Source: Torreya grandis
Taxonomy: Eukaryota > Streptophyta > Pinopsida > Cupressales > Taxaceae
Assembly (NCBI GenBank): GCA_037957365.1
Contig: JARHVA010002425.1
Coordinates: 2,447,501 to 2,511,500 of the forward strand
Length of the DNA stretch: 64,000 bases
Direction: 5' to 3'
In this document: positions 1-10,998 of the stretch, piece by piece
How positions within the stretch are numbered: position 1 is the stretch's first letter
Layout of the letters: every line of letters starts with the position of its first letter
Notes under the pieces: model-generated
Database searches by the model: none
What the model saw: only the letters and a program-made list of their open reading frames with translations
What the model was told of the DNA's origin: nothing
Translations under genes and position numbers: made by a program

Positions 1-429
1 TATCATGGCTCATGTCAGCCTAGGCCTATATCTAAATGGTCTCTCTATCATCTCCTTTGACTCACCTCTAGGGTCATCAAGGATGGTAATAGTCTCCACT
101 CTCTCTTGCTCCTCCTACCTTCATTGACAATGTGTCCTTGGTGGCCAATGTTCATCTCACTATAGAGTTTGGTAGTGGTACATCTAGTGTCTCTACCTAT
201 GAATCCTTATCCTCCTACTTAGCTCTTCATCATACCTGACTAGTCCATGGTCACTCTCAACATGGCCTTAGTGTTGGCCTCACCACTAGTGACCCTAGTC
301 TTCTCTTCCCCCATGACTTCCTCACATGCTGATCCCACTACTCGAGCATCAATTCAATGTTGCTAGATGAGGTAGGCTCATCTACCTAGCACTTGTGCCA
401 CTAGATGTGGCTCTTTCCACCAAAAATAG

Positions 430-1220
430 AGTCTAAAAACCTCTATCCTCTCTGTCATTGGTGCCATTGTGTCCCAAATCACCCATGTAGTTGATATATA
501 CTTATATGACTACCACATGATGTCTGTACATCTCATTAACTATAGCACTGGTACATGGAATGTGATCAAGCTACTTGTTCCTCCCTCTATCTTCATACCT
601 AAGGTCACCTATCATCAATCACATGGGGAACACAATTAGCTAGTACATAGGAAACCTCTCATATATCCAAGCTATCAGTAATATGATCAGTCCTATAGTC
701 CTTTTCTGTTTGACCAACATCTTATACATATCATGTACTAGGTAGACCTAGATGATATTGCGTAGGTCATATAGAAATCACTCCTCTAATATCATCCTAC
801 TCAAGGTTACCACAAATAGTGGTACCTTACCATCTGACTCATGACATACCACCCACTATATCACAAGGACTATCATAGCATTCTGGATGTTTAGAATTTG
901 TGATGTATAGACATCAAACATACTCACTTTCCTATCTATTAATATTTTCTCTGAGCCTATATCCCACATGGTTAAGGCTTTCCTCTCCTCTAGACTATCT
1001 GGTATCCCTATAGTCACCTACACTCCTATTATAGGCAGTCCCAAGATGACATGGACATCCTCTAGCATGATATCCACCTATACTATATCACCATCCACAT
1101 CCTATCTAAAGGTGTTATTCAATCATTCCCAATAATTGAGAAACATGACTAACAAATTAGCACTTAGGGGGATCCAACACATCTCTTCTATCCTACCTAG
1201 ACCTATGGATCCTAGTCTAG
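430..1220 (-). pseudogene. Plant mobile domain (PMD) protein, decayed
   Basis: One minus-strand frame carries the PMD signature through several stops. It reads VDIMLEDVHVILGLPIIGV, matching the family hallmark in which a Leu-rich stretch ends in LGLP followed by a Gly-Val or Gly-Glu pair. Just upstream, WE-stop-LNNTF matches the family's ERWRPET-HTF block with its Trp turned into TGA. Downstream is a long stretch ending IYERFPMY, like the family's W-WE-F/IP block. Known for the family: PMD (PF10536) proteins resemble MAIN/MAIL and are often carried by Mutator-like or gypsy elements; their biochemical role is unclear. At least six in-frame stops make this copy inactive. I see no terminal repeats that tell which element brought it. 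Identity fairly sure, limits approximate. Confidence 0.68.
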
Positions 1221-1262
1221 CCTTATCTCCATTTCATAACCTATCTCACAATTTTGGTAACC

Positions 1263-2975
1263 ATTCCACATCCACAAGTCTCCAAAATATCCATCGTCCC
1301 TACACCCAAGAAATAATAAAGGATGTATTGGTTCCTCCATGTCATGTATAATCATAATACATTATTTTTACATGATTATATAAAAAACAAGCCTAAAATT
1401 ACTTTATTTTATTCATTTATAGCCTACTCAATCCTTCTTGACCTTACTTGGTCATTTTTGTCCATTTATCCCTCTTTCATCCTTTTGCATGCTTTTTTGT
1501 ATCATTCTAGCTCTTTGATCAAACTAGTTTGACCAAAATTTTCCTATCTTTTCACTTGGTTGACTCAAAATATTGAGTCAACCCCCTTCTCTTCCCCTCC
1601 CTAGTGTTGAGTTTCTATTCTAGACCTTTTAGACCACCTAGAAACTTTGAACTAGGCCTTTAACCTACATAATGTATAGTATCGACCCATACCTACTGGG
1701 TCAGCACTATGGATTCTGCATGCTAATCCCTTGCATTTTCTTAAAAAAGTGTATTTTTTTTGTTTTTTTGCCTAAACCCTCCAAACCCATTTTTCATATT
1801 CCTATTTTCTACTCATAGAATCTAGTTTTTTATATTTTGACATATAGAAATGTTTGAAATAAAATTTTATTAAAAATTCACTTAATTCAATACAAATTTT
1901 AAAAATTAGTTTGAGACTCTTAGTTGCATACCTGTAGTGCACTTATTGTTGCCTCTGGAGCCTCTCCTTATCTATCATGTTGTCTTCTCATCATCTTAGC
2001 TTTTTTATCTCTAGATATCTCTTTTCCCTCTCTCACAAATCAAAATAACAAATGACTTGTCTTTTGCCCTATTTTAAAACACTTTTAGCAATTCAAATTC
2101 TTTAATTATTGTCTTGTGAATTCCTTATTTTGCCTATATATTTATTTCTACTCATCCATTCTACAAACCATAAAATTCATTAGATTCATGATGATGTAGA
2201 GAATATTTTACACTAACATATGCTTATGTTTCAAAAAAATTATTTTTGGCTATTTTTTTCACTAACTTTTACAGGTTCGTCTAGTATTCTTGACATTGGA
2301 CACCTTCACAATTCTTACAATCTACTTCTTAATCTAAGGCACTAAGGTAAGTTAAAGGTATGTGTTTTTTAATTCAGTCCTGTCATTTATATTATTTTTT
2401 CTTACTTTACTTTACTTAGCATTAGTGTAGTGTGATATCATGTTATATCCTAAAGCATCATCCCATGTTGCACTTACGTGACACGTGATGAACTTCGAGT
2501 GGGGCATATATATACATATAATATTTTCAAATTTTTGATAAAATTACTAACACTTAATATCTTACAAGAATATATCTATTCTTAATCTCTTTGAGTACAT
2601 GCCTTAAGGGGTGCACCGAGAAAGGGGTGGGCAGACTATCGGCGCTTCATAAGATTTTTGTCCCTTTTGCCACTTGCCATCTACACACTTGTCTTTTAAA
2701 ACCATTTACCCTAAGATTATTCTTTTAATTTCTACCTATTCTAGTCTTTTCCTCTTTCCATCCCTCCTTTTATTTCCTTAACACACTTTTGGTATTTGAT
2801 TGTATTAGGTTAATTGGGTTGACCCAATATAGTTTAGGGGTATTTTTCACTTTCTTGGCTTGTTAGCCTTTTAGCTGACCTAGCTCAGACCTAGTGAATT
2901 ATCTCCAAAAATACACTAGGTCAACCAGGTCAACCCTATATAACTAACATTTCTATAAGGATTAAGGGCAAGATC
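1263..2975. other. Unassigned AT-rich stretch
   Basis: No coding frame, terminal repeat or tandem array could be recognised. Two short frames at 1136-1532 are composed of low-information residues and match no family I know. The stretch could be the leader or LTR of the element that carried the PMD relic, but I found no second copy of it in the window. Confidence 0.4.
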
Positions 2976-2978
2976 CAC

Positions 2979-2989
2979 CTATATATACA
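2979..2989 (+). promoter_or_regulatory. TATA-like motif, possible LTR promoter
   Basis: A CTATATATACA box is followed about 30-50 bases on by a C-rich TTTCCCACC stretch and later by an AATAAAG. That arrangement resembles an LTR promoter and polyadenylation region. No LTR partner is visible, so this is only a suggestion. Confidence 0.2.
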
Positions 2990-3344
2990 AGTTCATTTCC
3001 CACCATTTCATAAGAGAAGAATTAAGAGTGAGGAAATATGAATGAACATCTACTTATTGGCCATTCTACTTAAAGAATAAAGCTTAGGGTTCCATAATTT
3101 TTGTAGATATATGGATATTGTCTTGTGGAGAAGTCTTTTGGATGCTTAGATAGGTTGTGTAGCCTAGAGTTGATTTATCTTGGTTATCTTTACATACCAT
3201 AACAATCTCTTACAAAGCACCTTGGCTAAGGGAGAGATTGAGGCTTGATGGATTCATCTTCAAAGGTAAGTATTCCTAACTTTATTTATCCTTTGTAAGA
3301 GTAGATAGATAATGCATTTGTATTATTCTCCCATGTATTAAGAT

Positions 3345-3363
3345 TATATATATATATATATAT
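3345..3363. repeat. TA microsatellite
   Basis: An uninterrupted run of about nine TA dinucleotides. Confidence 0.9.
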
Positions 3364-3656
3364 TAATTTGAGTATATGTCATGTAATACATATTTAGTTT
3401 AGTTGTTTTGTTATTTCTAACCCGTATTTTGTGCCACAAGCTTTGGTGTGCACTATATTAGCTTTTGACTCCATTAGGTTTGTTGTGTGATTGTGTTAGA
3501 CTATAGGCTTTTGAACCCTTCCTATCATGATATGTTGTGATAAGTGATCCCCTAATTGGGTCTAGAAAATCCCCATATTGGTCATGCTCCCATTTAACAA
3601 GTGTATCCCCAATCAGAAGTGTAGGTATGCTCTATATTCTATAAGATATGATTGAT

Positions 3657-4400
3657 TTATAGACATGATGCATTTCTAATTACATACAAGAACCCATTGA
3701 GTTGCTCTATGAGTAACTCTTCTTCCAAGTTTCCATTTAAAAAGGTAGATTTTACATCCATTTGGTACACCTTGAACCCTTTGAATCCTACATATGCTAG
3801 AAATAATATGATGACCTCCAATCTTGCCACTGATGCAAAGGTCTCCTCAAAATATTTCCCTTCAACTTGTGCATATACCTTGCATACCAATATATCCATG
3901 TTCCTAGTGACTTTTCCATCTTTATTCAACTTATTTTTAATCACCCATTTTGTCCCAATGACATTCTTGTCTTTAGGCCTAGGAACTAGTTCCCAAGTCT
4001 CATTATTCCCTATTTGGTCTGACTCCTTATTCATATCACCTATCCAAAACTTATATTTTCTTGATTCTACAAGGTTTTTAGGTTCAATCTTGGATAATAG
4101 AGCAACAATATTTCAAATTAGGTTACTTAACAGTCTTTTCCTTATTTACATAATTCCATTTTTATTTCTGATCATTTATGATTCAAGATGATCTCTTTAA
4201 ATCTACGTTGATGAGCCTTTTGAGTCTTGTATTTCATCAAATTCATTTTATTCCTCATCAATTTCTATAGTTTCCTCTTCATTATTTAAATCCATATTCT
4301 CTAATGTATCCTTCATTTAAAAGTGTGATTTCCTTGTCTCATCAATATTCACATTGCTGTTTTCCACTATTTTTTGTAACCTATTATTATAAAATATATA
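3657..4400 (-). pseudogene. Copia reverse transcriptase, N-terminal half
   Basis: The open frame 4034-3657 is an unmistakable RVT_2 (PF07727) start: ETWELVPRPKDKNVIGTKWV, then KVYAQVEGKYFEETFASVAR, then FKVYQMDVKSTFLNGNLEEE. The Asp in QMDVKS is the first of the RT catalytic aspartates; the YVDD pair lies beyond the truncation. The sequence after NGNLEEE (reading LLIEQLNGFLYVIRNASCL) departs from the family, marking the break. Upstream, 4040-4400 holds the acidic linker between integrase and RT in broken frames. The plus-strand frame at 3652-4191 is antisense to this. Confidence 0.88.
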
Positions 4401-4439
4401 GGATGAGCTCATTGATATGTATCCTAATAATATACCTTC

Positions 4440-5300
4440 ATCAGATCTAGAATCAAGATTTCATAAGTATTCATCATCTATTTTGAAGAAACATTTATTC
4501 CCAAAAACTCTAAAGTGTTGCACATTAGCAGGTATGTCATTCCATATTTCGTAAGGAGTCTTGTTGCCATTAGTCCTTATCTATCCTCTATTCAAAATAT
4601 AGACTACAGTACTCGCTATCTCTCTCCAATATCCACCAAATAATTTAGAATTATTTATCATAGTTATTTCCATCTCTTGAACTATATAATTCTTTCTTTC
4701 TACTACCCTATTCTATTGAGGTGTCCTAGTTGCTGATAAATCTCCTTATTCCATGAACCTCGTATAAGACATCAAAATCATAAGACAAAAAATCTCCTCC
4801 TCTATCAAATCTTAGGAACTTGATCTTCCAATTATTCTCATTCTCAACAAGGGCCTTGAATGCCTTAAACTTATCAATAGCTTCTAACTTTTCTTTCAAA
4901 AATGTTACCCAAGTCATTCTAGTGTAGTCATATATGAGTAACATGAAGTAGCTATCTCCTTGAATTCTTTGGATTATTGTAATCCAATAAATATTAATGT
5001 GTATTAACTCCAAGGGTATTATAGTAGATCACTCCTTAAACTTGAACCTTCTTCTAGTCTATTTACCATGTTGACATGCTGCACAAAGTATGTTTGTTTG
5101 TTTGGTGATCTTAGGCATGTTCTTCATAGACTTTTTAGTGATTATTTTGACCATAATGCCAAAGTTTAGGTGACCTAACCTTCTATGCCATAGCCAAATT
5201 TCATGCATCTTAATCATAAATCATCTTTCCTTGATCTCATTCAAGACATATAGATCGTTCTCAATCCTCTTAACATTGATAATTATCTTTCCTGATTTGG
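4440..5300 (-). pseudogene. Copia integrase with GAG-pre-integrase domain
   Basis: From the 5' side, LWHRRLGHLNFG is the GAG-pre-integrase His block and CAACQHGK is the matching Cys pair of the HHCC zinc domain. The core follows in the frame 5013-4726: GDSYFMLLIYDYTRMTWVTF and RFDRGGDFLSYDF, the latter holding the second catalytic Asp. The first catalytic Asp (usual HTD) reads HIN, so the DDE triad is damaged. Further on TPQ-stop-NRVVERKN keeps the family's QQNGVVERKN with Gln turned to TAG, and contains the third acidic residue. Inactive but clearly assigned. Confidence 0.85.
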
Positions 5301-5339
5301 CTATCCTTATCTCACACCCTCTATCATTAAAGGTTAGTG

Positions 5340-6300
5340 TTTTTCCTTAGTTACAAATTTGACTTACACTAAGAAGTTTATGTTTCAAACCTTCCACATA
5401 CAACATATTTTCTATCTTGGTCTTCCCATTTTCCAAACTCAAAATACCCTTGCCAACTATATTGGCAATTGTGTCATCTCCAAATCTCACTATTCCTACA
5501 ACATTATTCTTTAATGAGTTGAACTTGTTTTTATATCATGTCATGTGATTGAGAAACCACTATCTATATACCATTTAATTCCTTCATTTTGAATGTGAAA
5601 GGCAGTCTGAGCATGCACAAATTCTTCTTTAGTCTCCTACTCTTCTTTAGTAAATAATCCATCTTGATTTTTGGGCTCAATATGATCAATCCTAACTTTC
5701 TTTGGCTTCCATACAAATGTTTGACCCTTATCATGCACTCTAAGAGTTTCATATATCTTGATGAATCTTGAGGGCCTTATAACTATATTATAATATAATC
5801 TTTCAATGTGTCCCATATTATGACAACTATCTCAAACAATATTTTTGTACTTACCTCTTAACTAAACACTCATTTTCCTATGGTCCCATGATAACCTATC
5901 CCTTGTTGTATTGGACTTCCTGATAGGTATTTCCATGTTGGTACTCTTGACTTATTTTACCTTCTAACACTCTTTCTCAAACTTGCTCGTGTTGTTTATA
6001 ATCTAGTCATGCTCAACTTTCAAGGAATCTATCTTTGTCTTGAACTGATCATACTCAACTTCCTTTGATATAAACTTTGTATTGACACTTTCTAATTGAT
6101 TCTTGAGATCCTTGACCATAGATATAAACTCATAATTCCCCTTCTTTTGATGGTTCAAATCATATAGGTCATTTATGAGCTTAGCTTCAAGGTCTAATTC
6201 AACTTCTCATTCTTCACTGTCATAGTAGACTTCTTCATCATACATGTTATCTTATTTTTTTATCACTAGACATCTTGTGCTTATTAATAACATGTTCAAG
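5340..6300 (-). pseudogene. Copia gag zinc knuckle and protease remnant
   Basis: The protease active site reads WYIDSGFS, with ATA-GAT-AGT-GGT on the minus strand at 5556-5567, followed after a frameshift by FGDDTIANIVGKGILSLENG and LYVEGLKHKLLSVSQIC, the usual copia protease tail. The gag knuckle near 5800-5850 reads stop-DSCHNMGHIERLY: the first Cys of CX2CX4HX4C has become TGA and the last is Tyr, so it could not bind zinc. Upstream, 5950-6290 encodes an acidic, Lys/Glu-rich coiled-coil segment (MVKDLKNQLESVNTKF) typical of the C-terminal half of copia gag. Confidence 0.78.
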
Positions 6301-6328
6301 CTATTAGGATTACTTCATAGGACCAATA

Positions 6329-6340
6329 TATGATACCAAT
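6329..6340 (-). promoter_or_regulatory. Primer binding site (initiator Met tRNA type)
   Basis: On the minus strand the sequence after the LTR reads ATTGGTATCATA, sharing TGGTATCA with the usual PBS complementary to the 3' end of initiator Met tRNA. It lies a few bases from the LTR end. Confidence 0.6.
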
Positions 6341-6343
6341 TAT

Positions 6344-6616
6344 TGAAATTAAAATGATAGGGGGAATTAGTCTTCAAAACATTAATTTAATTCCACTTGA
6401 CATTCATGAGCCATTCATACAAACATATATATCAATCAAAACATAAGAAACTATATATATGAACTTGAAATACAAGAACACATCACATATATGATAAATA
6501 CTCAAGGGGAATAAAAGCCACTGATCTCTATAAATAAACTACAATTCTATAAGACAAAAACCAAATTTAGTGAAGCACTAACTCCACATGAAGAACTAAT
6601 CCCAACTAAACAAACA
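6344..6616 (-). repeat. Copia-1 5' LTR
   Basis: Minus-strand LTR of about 270 bp ending in CA beside the PBS. A second, plus-strand copy at about 56440-56690 shares a block by hand alignment (CATGTGGAGTT then CTTCACTAAATTTGG), which supports it being an LTR. The outer edge is uncertain because a CACTA-like terminus starts at 6615. Confidence 0.6.
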
Positions 6617-7275
6617 CTAGTAGAATTTGGCAAATAAATGACTATATGACTAAAAATTTTAGTCAAAGCAACTAAAAATGTCTAAATTATACTAATTTTA
6701 TGAAAATTAGTTATAAATGAGTAAATAAATGACTAATTTGGTCATCGACTAGAAAAATATTTAGTCATACAAATAAAAAATGACTAAATAGTTACTCATG
6801 CAAAAACAAATGATATGAAATTAAAAAAAAACAATCTAGTGGGAATGTATTGCACATGATTCATTATTTATTGAATAATTCCTCATTTTTTAGTTGGTAA
6901 TTAGCTTAACACTAAGGCATTTTGGGTTATAATAGCTACTTGCATGGGTGATAAATCTTGTTTAGAGAGGACTTGGAGACTTTTGAAAAGGCAGGCAAGG
7001 AATTTGAAGTCAACGAGGCCCTCTATAGTGAATTTGGATTTGGAGACACCCTCTACAAAAAAATTAGAGGTAATTTTAAACCTTCATTAAATTAAACACA
7101 AAATCTATAACTTTTTGATTGGCAACTTATAGTAGTTACATAGACAACTAAGTACTGGAACCATACACGCATTTTAGGGTTGAGGGGACTAAATTTTCAT
7201 TAGTTTCCTCTACACATTTTGGAGCATATGGGAATTGAAATTGTAACTCAAGTGAAAAACCACCTTCTACTAGTC
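6615..7275. mobile_element. Possible short non-autonomous CACTA element
   Basis: The left end reads CACTAGTAGAATTTGG. The right end, read inward on the minus strand, is GACTAGTAGAAGGTGG, identical at 13 of 16 positions by hand. The first 200 bases carry many GACTAA and TTAGTC motifs in both orientations, the subterminal pattern usual for plant CACTA elements. Against it: the first base of the right terminus is G rather than C, and the three flanking bases (AAA and ATT) do not match as a 3-bp target duplication would. It carries no coding sequence. Confidence 0.42.
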
Positions 7276-7289
7276 ATTGGAAGAATTCC

Positions 7290-8537
7290 ATATCCTTAAA
7301 GTGCACAAAAAAACCATAGAATTGGCATTGGGGATTTCATTTATGAATTCAACCCAAATGTAATTTTCTAATGCCTCCATAAAAGTTTGTTGATCCAACT
7401 CTAGTTCATCATGATAAAAATGAAGAACCCCAATATTGTTTAACAATTCAATGGGTACTCCTTCTCTACTCTTCTCTTATATACTCTTCTTCATAAGATA
7501 CTTTGGCATCTTAAGAGAATCTAAGACTACACTGGGGTCTAAGAATATTAATAACTCACCCATCTTGATAAATGCATGGGCATCACATGGATCTATGTGA
7601 GTTTCCTTTCTTAAAATTTCTAAAGCCTTCTATTGGTTCTTAAATTTTTAGTATGCAAAACCTTAAAAGGATGTGAAGCTTTGTGATTAGGTTATGCAAC
7701 CAATTTAGCTAACTGATAAAATCAACCTAAGTGGTTAGTATTCTCTATGCTTTAGGCTCTACTTTGCCCAGGTGGGTGATACCTTATATTCACCAACGAT
7801 TAATTACTCCTCAAACTTGTTGGTGACTTTAAATAAAATTAAGGGATTTATGTAATTTTGTCAATTGAATCATCTAATTCACCCAAATCCAAACTAGAAT
7901 ATGATTTGAATTAGAATTTTTTAATTGTCTATTCTACTATTTTTATTGATAAACCACATAGCCAAGATTCTATTAAAGTTGATCCAAAAAAATCTTAGAT
8001 ATGGGGAATAAATCTGCCCCTAAAAAGTTATTTTGTTACAATAACCCTACGGATTTCATATTCTTTACCAAAAATTTATCCCTAATGTGTTAAATTTACA
8101 TCAAAATCTCATAACAATGCAATATACTAGCTAAGGAAACCTATAAAAATTATCATTTTCCACTAGCTCTACATAGTGTAGCACCCATTACCCATTCAAC
8201 TCCATGTCGAGGGTATGGGAGTGCTTGATGAAATTCCTAATGATGGTGGTCCAATGGTGGTGAAGGTCAAGGTCTCAATCTGTCATGTTAAGGAGAAATG
8301 AAAGCCATAGAACCCTAGCATTTGGGATGATTAGTGAAGAGAGGTTTAAAGACCATGGAATCCCCACACCCAACTCTACCCAAAACACCACCTCCAAATC
8401 ATTTCCCTAAAATTCTAGCTTGAAATTTTCATGCAATAAGAGTAGAATGTCTACCTTCACACCTCCAAGAACCATGAATCTATGTTCAAGTTGAATCTAT
8501 ATATGTTTCTATCTATTATAAAATCTCTCCTCGTCAT
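7290..8537 (-). pseudogene. Unidentified coding relic, probable continuation of the unit at 13-17.7 kb
   Basis: A minus-strand frame, broken by stops, reads as real protein: DAHAFIKMGELLIFLDPSVV, then LKMPKYLMKKSI, then GVPIELLNNIGVLHFYHDEL. I do not recognise the family. It lies just beyond the 5-bp target duplication of the copia element at 8543-12973, and a similar coding-like minus-strand sequence resumes at the other side (about 12980 upward), so the simplest reading is one long coding unit split by that insertion. The stretch 8150-8537 is not clearly coding. Confidence 0.4.
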
Positions 8538-8542
8538 CATTT
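8538..8542. repeat. Target site duplication CATTT (left)
   Basis: Five bases immediately outside the left LTR, identical to 12974-12978 outside the right LTR. Confidence 0.85.
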
Positions 8543-8760
8543 TTTTAAGCATGGGATATATTGAGAGGTGGGGGGGTAAATCAGTATATCATATATCTTA
8601 TAAAACATTTCCTTAATCAAATTCCACTTAACCAAACATTCAAGATATGCAATAAAACTAAAACAATAAACACCACACAAGATAGAGAGAGACACCAGAT
8701 TTAATGTGTAAACCCAATGTGGGAAAAACCATGGAGAACAATCTCAAGTATATGAATGAG

Positions 8761-9029
8761 CACCAACTTGCAGGAGCACCAAACCCTTTGCTAAGTACCA
8801 ACACAACAACTATTCATGATCACCAACCCACAAGAGCGCCAACCCCTTTGCTAAGAACCAACACAACAACAATTCATGAGCACCAACCCATAGGAGCACC
8901 AAACCCTTTGCTAAGCACCAACACATCAAAAATTCATGAACACCAACCCACAGGAGCACTAACCCCTTTGATGAGCACCAACACAATAATAATTTGTGAG
9001 CACCAACCCACAGGAGCACCAACCCCTTT
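8761..9029. repeat. 60-bp tandem array inside LTR, about 4.5 units
   Basis: Each unit begins CACCAACCCACAGGAGCACC and holds AACCCCTTTGCTAAGCACC and an AATTCATGAG tail. The period is exactly 60, so the array is open in frames on both strands (plus 8704-9072, minus 9055-8810). These frames are by-products of the repeat, not genes. Confidence 0.9.
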
Positions 9030-9236
9030 GTGTATACCACACAACTATCTCTCAATGTTGCTATCTCAATAAATGATAGTTCATTACAATATCTCTTTCC
9101 TCTCTCACCTTTACTCTTCTAATTTAGCTATAACAAATACAAATCATATTCATCTCTCACAATGCTCTTATAAGCTAGATATTTCTATCTCAAAACAAAC
9201 TCTATATCACACCTTGCAAATGTCTTCTCAAGCCTT

Positions 9237-9244
9237 TATTTATA
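9237..9244 (-). promoter_or_regulatory. LTR TATA box (3' LTR copy)
   Basis: Minus-strand CTATAAATAAAGGC, conserved in the other LTR at 12480-12487. The 60-bp array lies downstream of it in transcription direction. Confidence 0.6.
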
Positions 9245-9725
9245 GATTTCCAAATGACCTTTGGCCTTCCCCCTTTGTGACCCTTCAATCCTCATGGAAA
9301 ATGGCACCAATCTTGCATGACCCTTTGTATCCTTCCATTTGAAAAGTCATGTGGTGACCCTTCATGAGTAAAAGTGTCCTTCCCTCTTTTGTCTTTACCT
9401 TGGTAACTTTTCGTATTCCTCAAAGTGTCCATGAGAAATTGCACCTTTCCTCTTTTGTCTTCACTTGGTGAATCTTAGAATTCCCCAAGATGACTCTTCA
9501 TTGGAAAATGCATTCCATTCTTCTTTTGTCTTTACCCTAAGACTCTTTGACTTCTCAATGGGCCCTTTTTTTGTCTTATATGCAACCAAAAATATATTTG
9601 TTAATATTAAATAAATATTAACACACATTAGCCAAGATACAACTATTATAAACATCATTAAATAAAATGGGGCCTTTATCACCAATAATTCTAGACCTTT
9701 GACATCAATGACAATATTTCCAACA

Positions 9726-9738
9726 ATCTCCCCCTTTG
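9726..9738 (-). promoter_or_regulatory. Polypurine tract of Copia-2
   Basis: Minus strand ACAAAGGGGGAGAT directly before the TGTTGG start of the 3' LTR, the usual plus-strand primer of copia elements. Confidence 0.8.
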
Positions 9739-10100
9739 TCGTTGATTGCAACCTCAATCCTGAAACTACCACATCCTGAATCATGCACATGCTATCATCT
9801 AAAAAACCTATAGTAACTCCCCCTTATTTTAGTAACCTATACTTATTTCATGTACCTATTTTTTCACCTGTACCTATACCTTTTATTCTCCCCCTTTTAC
9901 ATCAATGGCAAAGGACCTACTTAGAGCTAACACTTAGCTCCCCCTCAACTGATACTGAACCTCAATGGCAAGAAGTAATAGAAATTACTCCCAAATCCTC
10001 TTGTAGATCATTGAATGTGTCCTTTGATCATGCCTTTGAGAAGATATCTAACAATACATATATTTTTTTGCTTATCCTTTGAGCATCTGCAATTAACTCA
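9739..10100 (-). other. Copia-2 3' interior, no recognised coding sequence
   Basis: Between the protease remnant and the polypurine tract. The minus-strand frames are broken and match no domain I know. Plus-strand frames at 9783-10082 are antisense by-products. Confidence 0.4.
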
Positions 10101-10109
10101 TTTGAATAT

Positions 10110-10480
10110 TTTCTTATAATCTCACAACCTTCTGCATGAAACTTTAATGTATATCCCTGATCACATATTTAAATTACACTCAATAGGTTATGCTTGATAC
10201 CTTTTACATACAAAATATTCTTAGTCTTGGTTCTACCATAATCTAAACTCAACATACCTTTTCTAGCTATCGTGGTAGTGGTTTTATCTCTGAATCTCAT
10301 TGTGCCACCATTGATCTTCTTTAGACTTATGACCTTACTCTTATCTCATGTCATATGCCTCGAACATATACTATCAAATAACCGTGACTTATATTCATTT
10401 CTTACATGCAGAGCTATTTTAACCATCATAGAATCTTCAGGTTGTTTCTTCTACCATGAACATGTCTGAACCTTCTTCTT
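10110..10480 (-). pseudogene. Copia protease remnant with damaged active site
   Basis: The minus strand reads SRLFDSICSRHMT-stop-DKSK, matching the family's LFDSGCSRHMTGDKSK. The active-site Gly after Asp-Ser is Ile, and the Gly after HMT is a TGA stop. It continues as GGTMRFRDKTTTTIARKGML, LDYGRTKTKNILYVKGIKHN and LLSV, the standard C-terminal part of copia protease and the following linker. The integrase block that should follow is absent. The fragment lies downstream of an RT scrap, the reverse of the normal order. Confidence 0.8.
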
Positions 10481-10589
10481 AATGAATAGAGCCTTGAAAC
10501 TCTAGTCCTTAATTGAATCTACATGAGCTTCCTTTTCCTTATTTTTGAAATTGTTAGCTCATTTTCAACATTCTAATTTCTTATGACCA

Positions 10590-10705
10590 AATCCATTTGA
10601 AACCCCTTGAAAATTTTAAACACTACATATGCAAGAAACATTCTAATAGCCTCAAACATTAACACTAGTGCAAAATTTTATTTAAAAATTGATTCCTTCA
10701 AAAGA
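10590..10705 (-). pseudogene. Copia reverse transcriptase scrap, out of order
   Basis: Minus-strand frame reading NFALVLMFEAIRMFLAYVVF then KIFKGFQMDL, matching the copia RT block TFAPVARLEAIRMFLAYA-Y-GFKVYQMDV. About 30 codons are recognisable, ending at the first catalytic Asp. It sits between gag and protease, same strand, which cannot come from simple deletion of a canonical copia element. Confidence 0.72.
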
Positions 10706-10998
10706 TATACAAATTAATCTGTCAACTCACCTTCTTGTCATGCAACATAGCCAAGACCCACTAGCATCCACCATGCTTCAATTTTTCTTAAAAGTGTCTC
10801 CTTCAAGCCTAGAAGAGACACCCCACATAAAGGGTCCTAGAAATAAATCTCAAGAGATTCCCACATCTCCGCTATTTCTTCTTTGATCTTCTTGTGTTTT
10901 TAACTTTGAATCTATTTAAGAATGTCTAAATTATTTGACTTACTAACCTCATCATTTATGATTTTTTTCATCTTATCAACTCTTTCAACTATCTTATC

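Larger units (their letters stand above)
3657..6616 (-). mobile_element. Truncated Ty1/copia retrotransposon (Copia-1)
   Basis: Read on the minus strand in element order: LTR (6616-6344), a PBS-like TTGGTATCA (about 6331-6340), an acidic and coiled-coil gag remnant, one zinc knuckle, protease with DSG, a GAG-pre-integrase block, integrase core and the first half of reverse transcriptase. Homology stops abruptly at 3657 after the RT block NGNLEEE, so the YVDD box, RNase H and 3' LTR are missing. The order PR-IN-RT defines Ty1/copia. Many stops and frameshifts show it is inactive. The capsid part of gag appears to be missing, since the acidic coiled-coil part follows the PBS closely. Confidence 0.85.
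8543..9725 (-). repeat. Copia-2 3' LTR
   Basis: Direct repeat of 11802-12973. Its first bases are TTTTAAGC where the other copy has TGTTAAGC, so the terminal TG is mutated to TT here. Contains a minus-strand TATAAATA (9237-9244) and a 60-bp tandem array at 8761-9029. Confidence 0.93.

Noticed and set aside
3652..4191. 179-residue plus-strand frame
   Set aside because: Antisense of the copia RT on the minus strand, which has clear family motifs.
8704..9072. 122-residue plus-strand frame with HQPTGAP-type repeats, and an 81-residue frame on the other strand
   Set aside because: Both come from the 60-bp tandem array inside a copia LTR; repeat length divisible by three keeps frames open.
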